From Kribbella catacumbae DSM 19601 (GTDB lineage Bacteria > Actinomycetota > Actinomycetes > Propionibacteriales > Kribbellaceae), in contig NZ_AQUZ01000018.1 in assembly GCF_000372465.1 (NCBI RefSeq), positions 62,001 through 126,000 on the forward strand: a stretch of DNA of 64,000 bases, in the 5' to 3' direction. Below, one piece after another: positions 63,662 to 64,000 of the stretch. The first letter of the stretch is position 1. Each line of letters starts with the position of its first letter. Made by a program: the position numbers and the translations under genes. Under the pieces are notes generated by a model. The model saw nothing but the letters and a program-made list of their open reading frames with translations. It ran no database searches and was not told the origin of the DNA.

Positions 63662-64000
63662 CCGAGCGCACGATCGCGGTGGTGACAGCCGGCCTCACGA
63701 CACCTTCGTCGACGCGACTGCTCGCCGATCGACTGTCCGCCGCTGTCCGAGACCAACTGGACGGACGCGGTACGGCGTACCGGGTCGAGGTGATCGAGCT
63801 GCGTGAACTCGCGCATGATCTGACCAACAACCTGCTGACCGGCTTCCCGTCGCGGGAGCTCGGGAAGGTGCTCGAGACCGTTGTCGCGGCGGATGGTCTG
63901 ATCGCGGTGACGCCGACCTTCAGCGCGTCGTACAACGGCCTGTTCAAGATGTTCTTCGATGTCCTGGACGACCAGGCGCTGGCCGGCAAACCCGTCCTGA
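63658..64000 (+). CDS. NAD(P)H-dependent FMN reductase (cut by window edge)
   Basis: 114 residues are visible from ATG 63658; the frame is open to the window end. Flavodoxin-like NADPH_dep_FMN_red fold: TIAVVTAGLTTPSSTRLLAD (phosphate loop), YRVEVIELRELAHDLTNNLL, VVAADGLIAVTPTFSASYNG (FMN-binding TPxFxxSYxG), LFKMFFDVLDDQALAGKPVL. This matches the CE1759-type partner (TIGR04037) of the LLM oxidoreductase encoded upstream, to which it supplies reduced FMN. The C-terminal third is missing from the window. Confidence 0.9.
   Translation, partial: MTERTIAVVTAGLTTPSSTRLLADRLSAAVRDQLDGRGTAYRVEVIELRELAHDLTNNLLTGFPSRELGKVLETVVAADGLIAVTPTFSASYNGLFKMFFDVLDDQALAGKPVL

Overview
The window is GC-rich (roughly 70 percent by eye) chromosomal DNA from an actinobacterium. 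Support comes from the many GTG starts and ATGA/GTGA overlaps, TAnnnT boxes placed 6-8 bases before start codons (leaderless genes), SigE-family ECF sigma factors, a 13E12/DUF222 protein, the tadA-linked TIGR03941 protein, a LytR_C protein and a menaquinone-type menB. The protein repertoire looks like Kribbella or a close relative in Propionibacteriales; that assignment is inference, since no rRNA is present.

Layout. 1-8.2 kb: an HxlR repressor divergent from an MFS exporter, a candidate structured RNA before a small resolvase-like gene pair, an M15-like peptidase with a tiny overlapping partner, a methyltransferase, a frameshifted secreted tripeptidyl aminopeptidase, and a SnoaL-like gene divergent from an XRE/MmyB regulator. 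8.2-19.7 kb: a cell-envelope block with two ECF sigma/membrane-partner pairs, secreted paralogues, an SH3-domain exoprotein, a diguanylate cyclase, a HerA-like ATPase, an L,D-transpeptidase and a LytR_C protein. Three promoters here share the same ECF-type spacing, AACC-N16-CGTC. 19.7-26.3 kb: housekeeping genes (K+/H+ antiporter, tRNA-Ser, tadA and partner, upp, menB, LacI regulator). 26.4-38.9 kb: a secreted S15 peptidase, AraC and PadR regulators, a cyclic-nucleotide synthesis/binding gene pair, a riboflavin synthase-DHBP synthase fusion, a glycosyltransferase and secreted carbohydrate-active proteins. 39-47.4 kb: a ThrE exporter, a four-gene sugar-catabolic operon behind a LacI-type operator, a GAF-PAS-GGDEF cyclase and GNAT genes. 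47.5-52.5 kb: two PhoD phosphatases around an FnIII/carbohydrate-binding gene, then an aldo/keto reductase. 62.5-64 kb: an LLM flavin monooxygenase/FMN reductase operon that runs off the window.

The most unusual block is 52.67-61.31 kb, eight closely packed plus-strand genes. They encode a membrane M48 metalloprotease with a zinc ribbon, a VirD4/TraG-like coupling ATPase without membrane helices, a tandemly duplicated ~160-residue unknown protein, and a 746-residue protein with a RelA/SpoT-like nucleotide pyrophosphokinase domain followed by ~500 residues of acidic repeats. A DUF4913 protein and three membrane proteins complete it. No relaxase, VirB4 ATPase or integrase is present, so it is not a complete conjugative element. 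My reading, as a hypothesis, is an effector/toxin locus: an alarmone-synthetase-like effector, a candidate immunity pair and a VirD4-type export or processing module.

Three genes appear split by single-base deletions (near 6000, 13270 and 55687), and others are truncated (11386, 38557, 61363). The single-base events could be true pseudogenes or consensus errors and should be checked against reads before biology is inferred.
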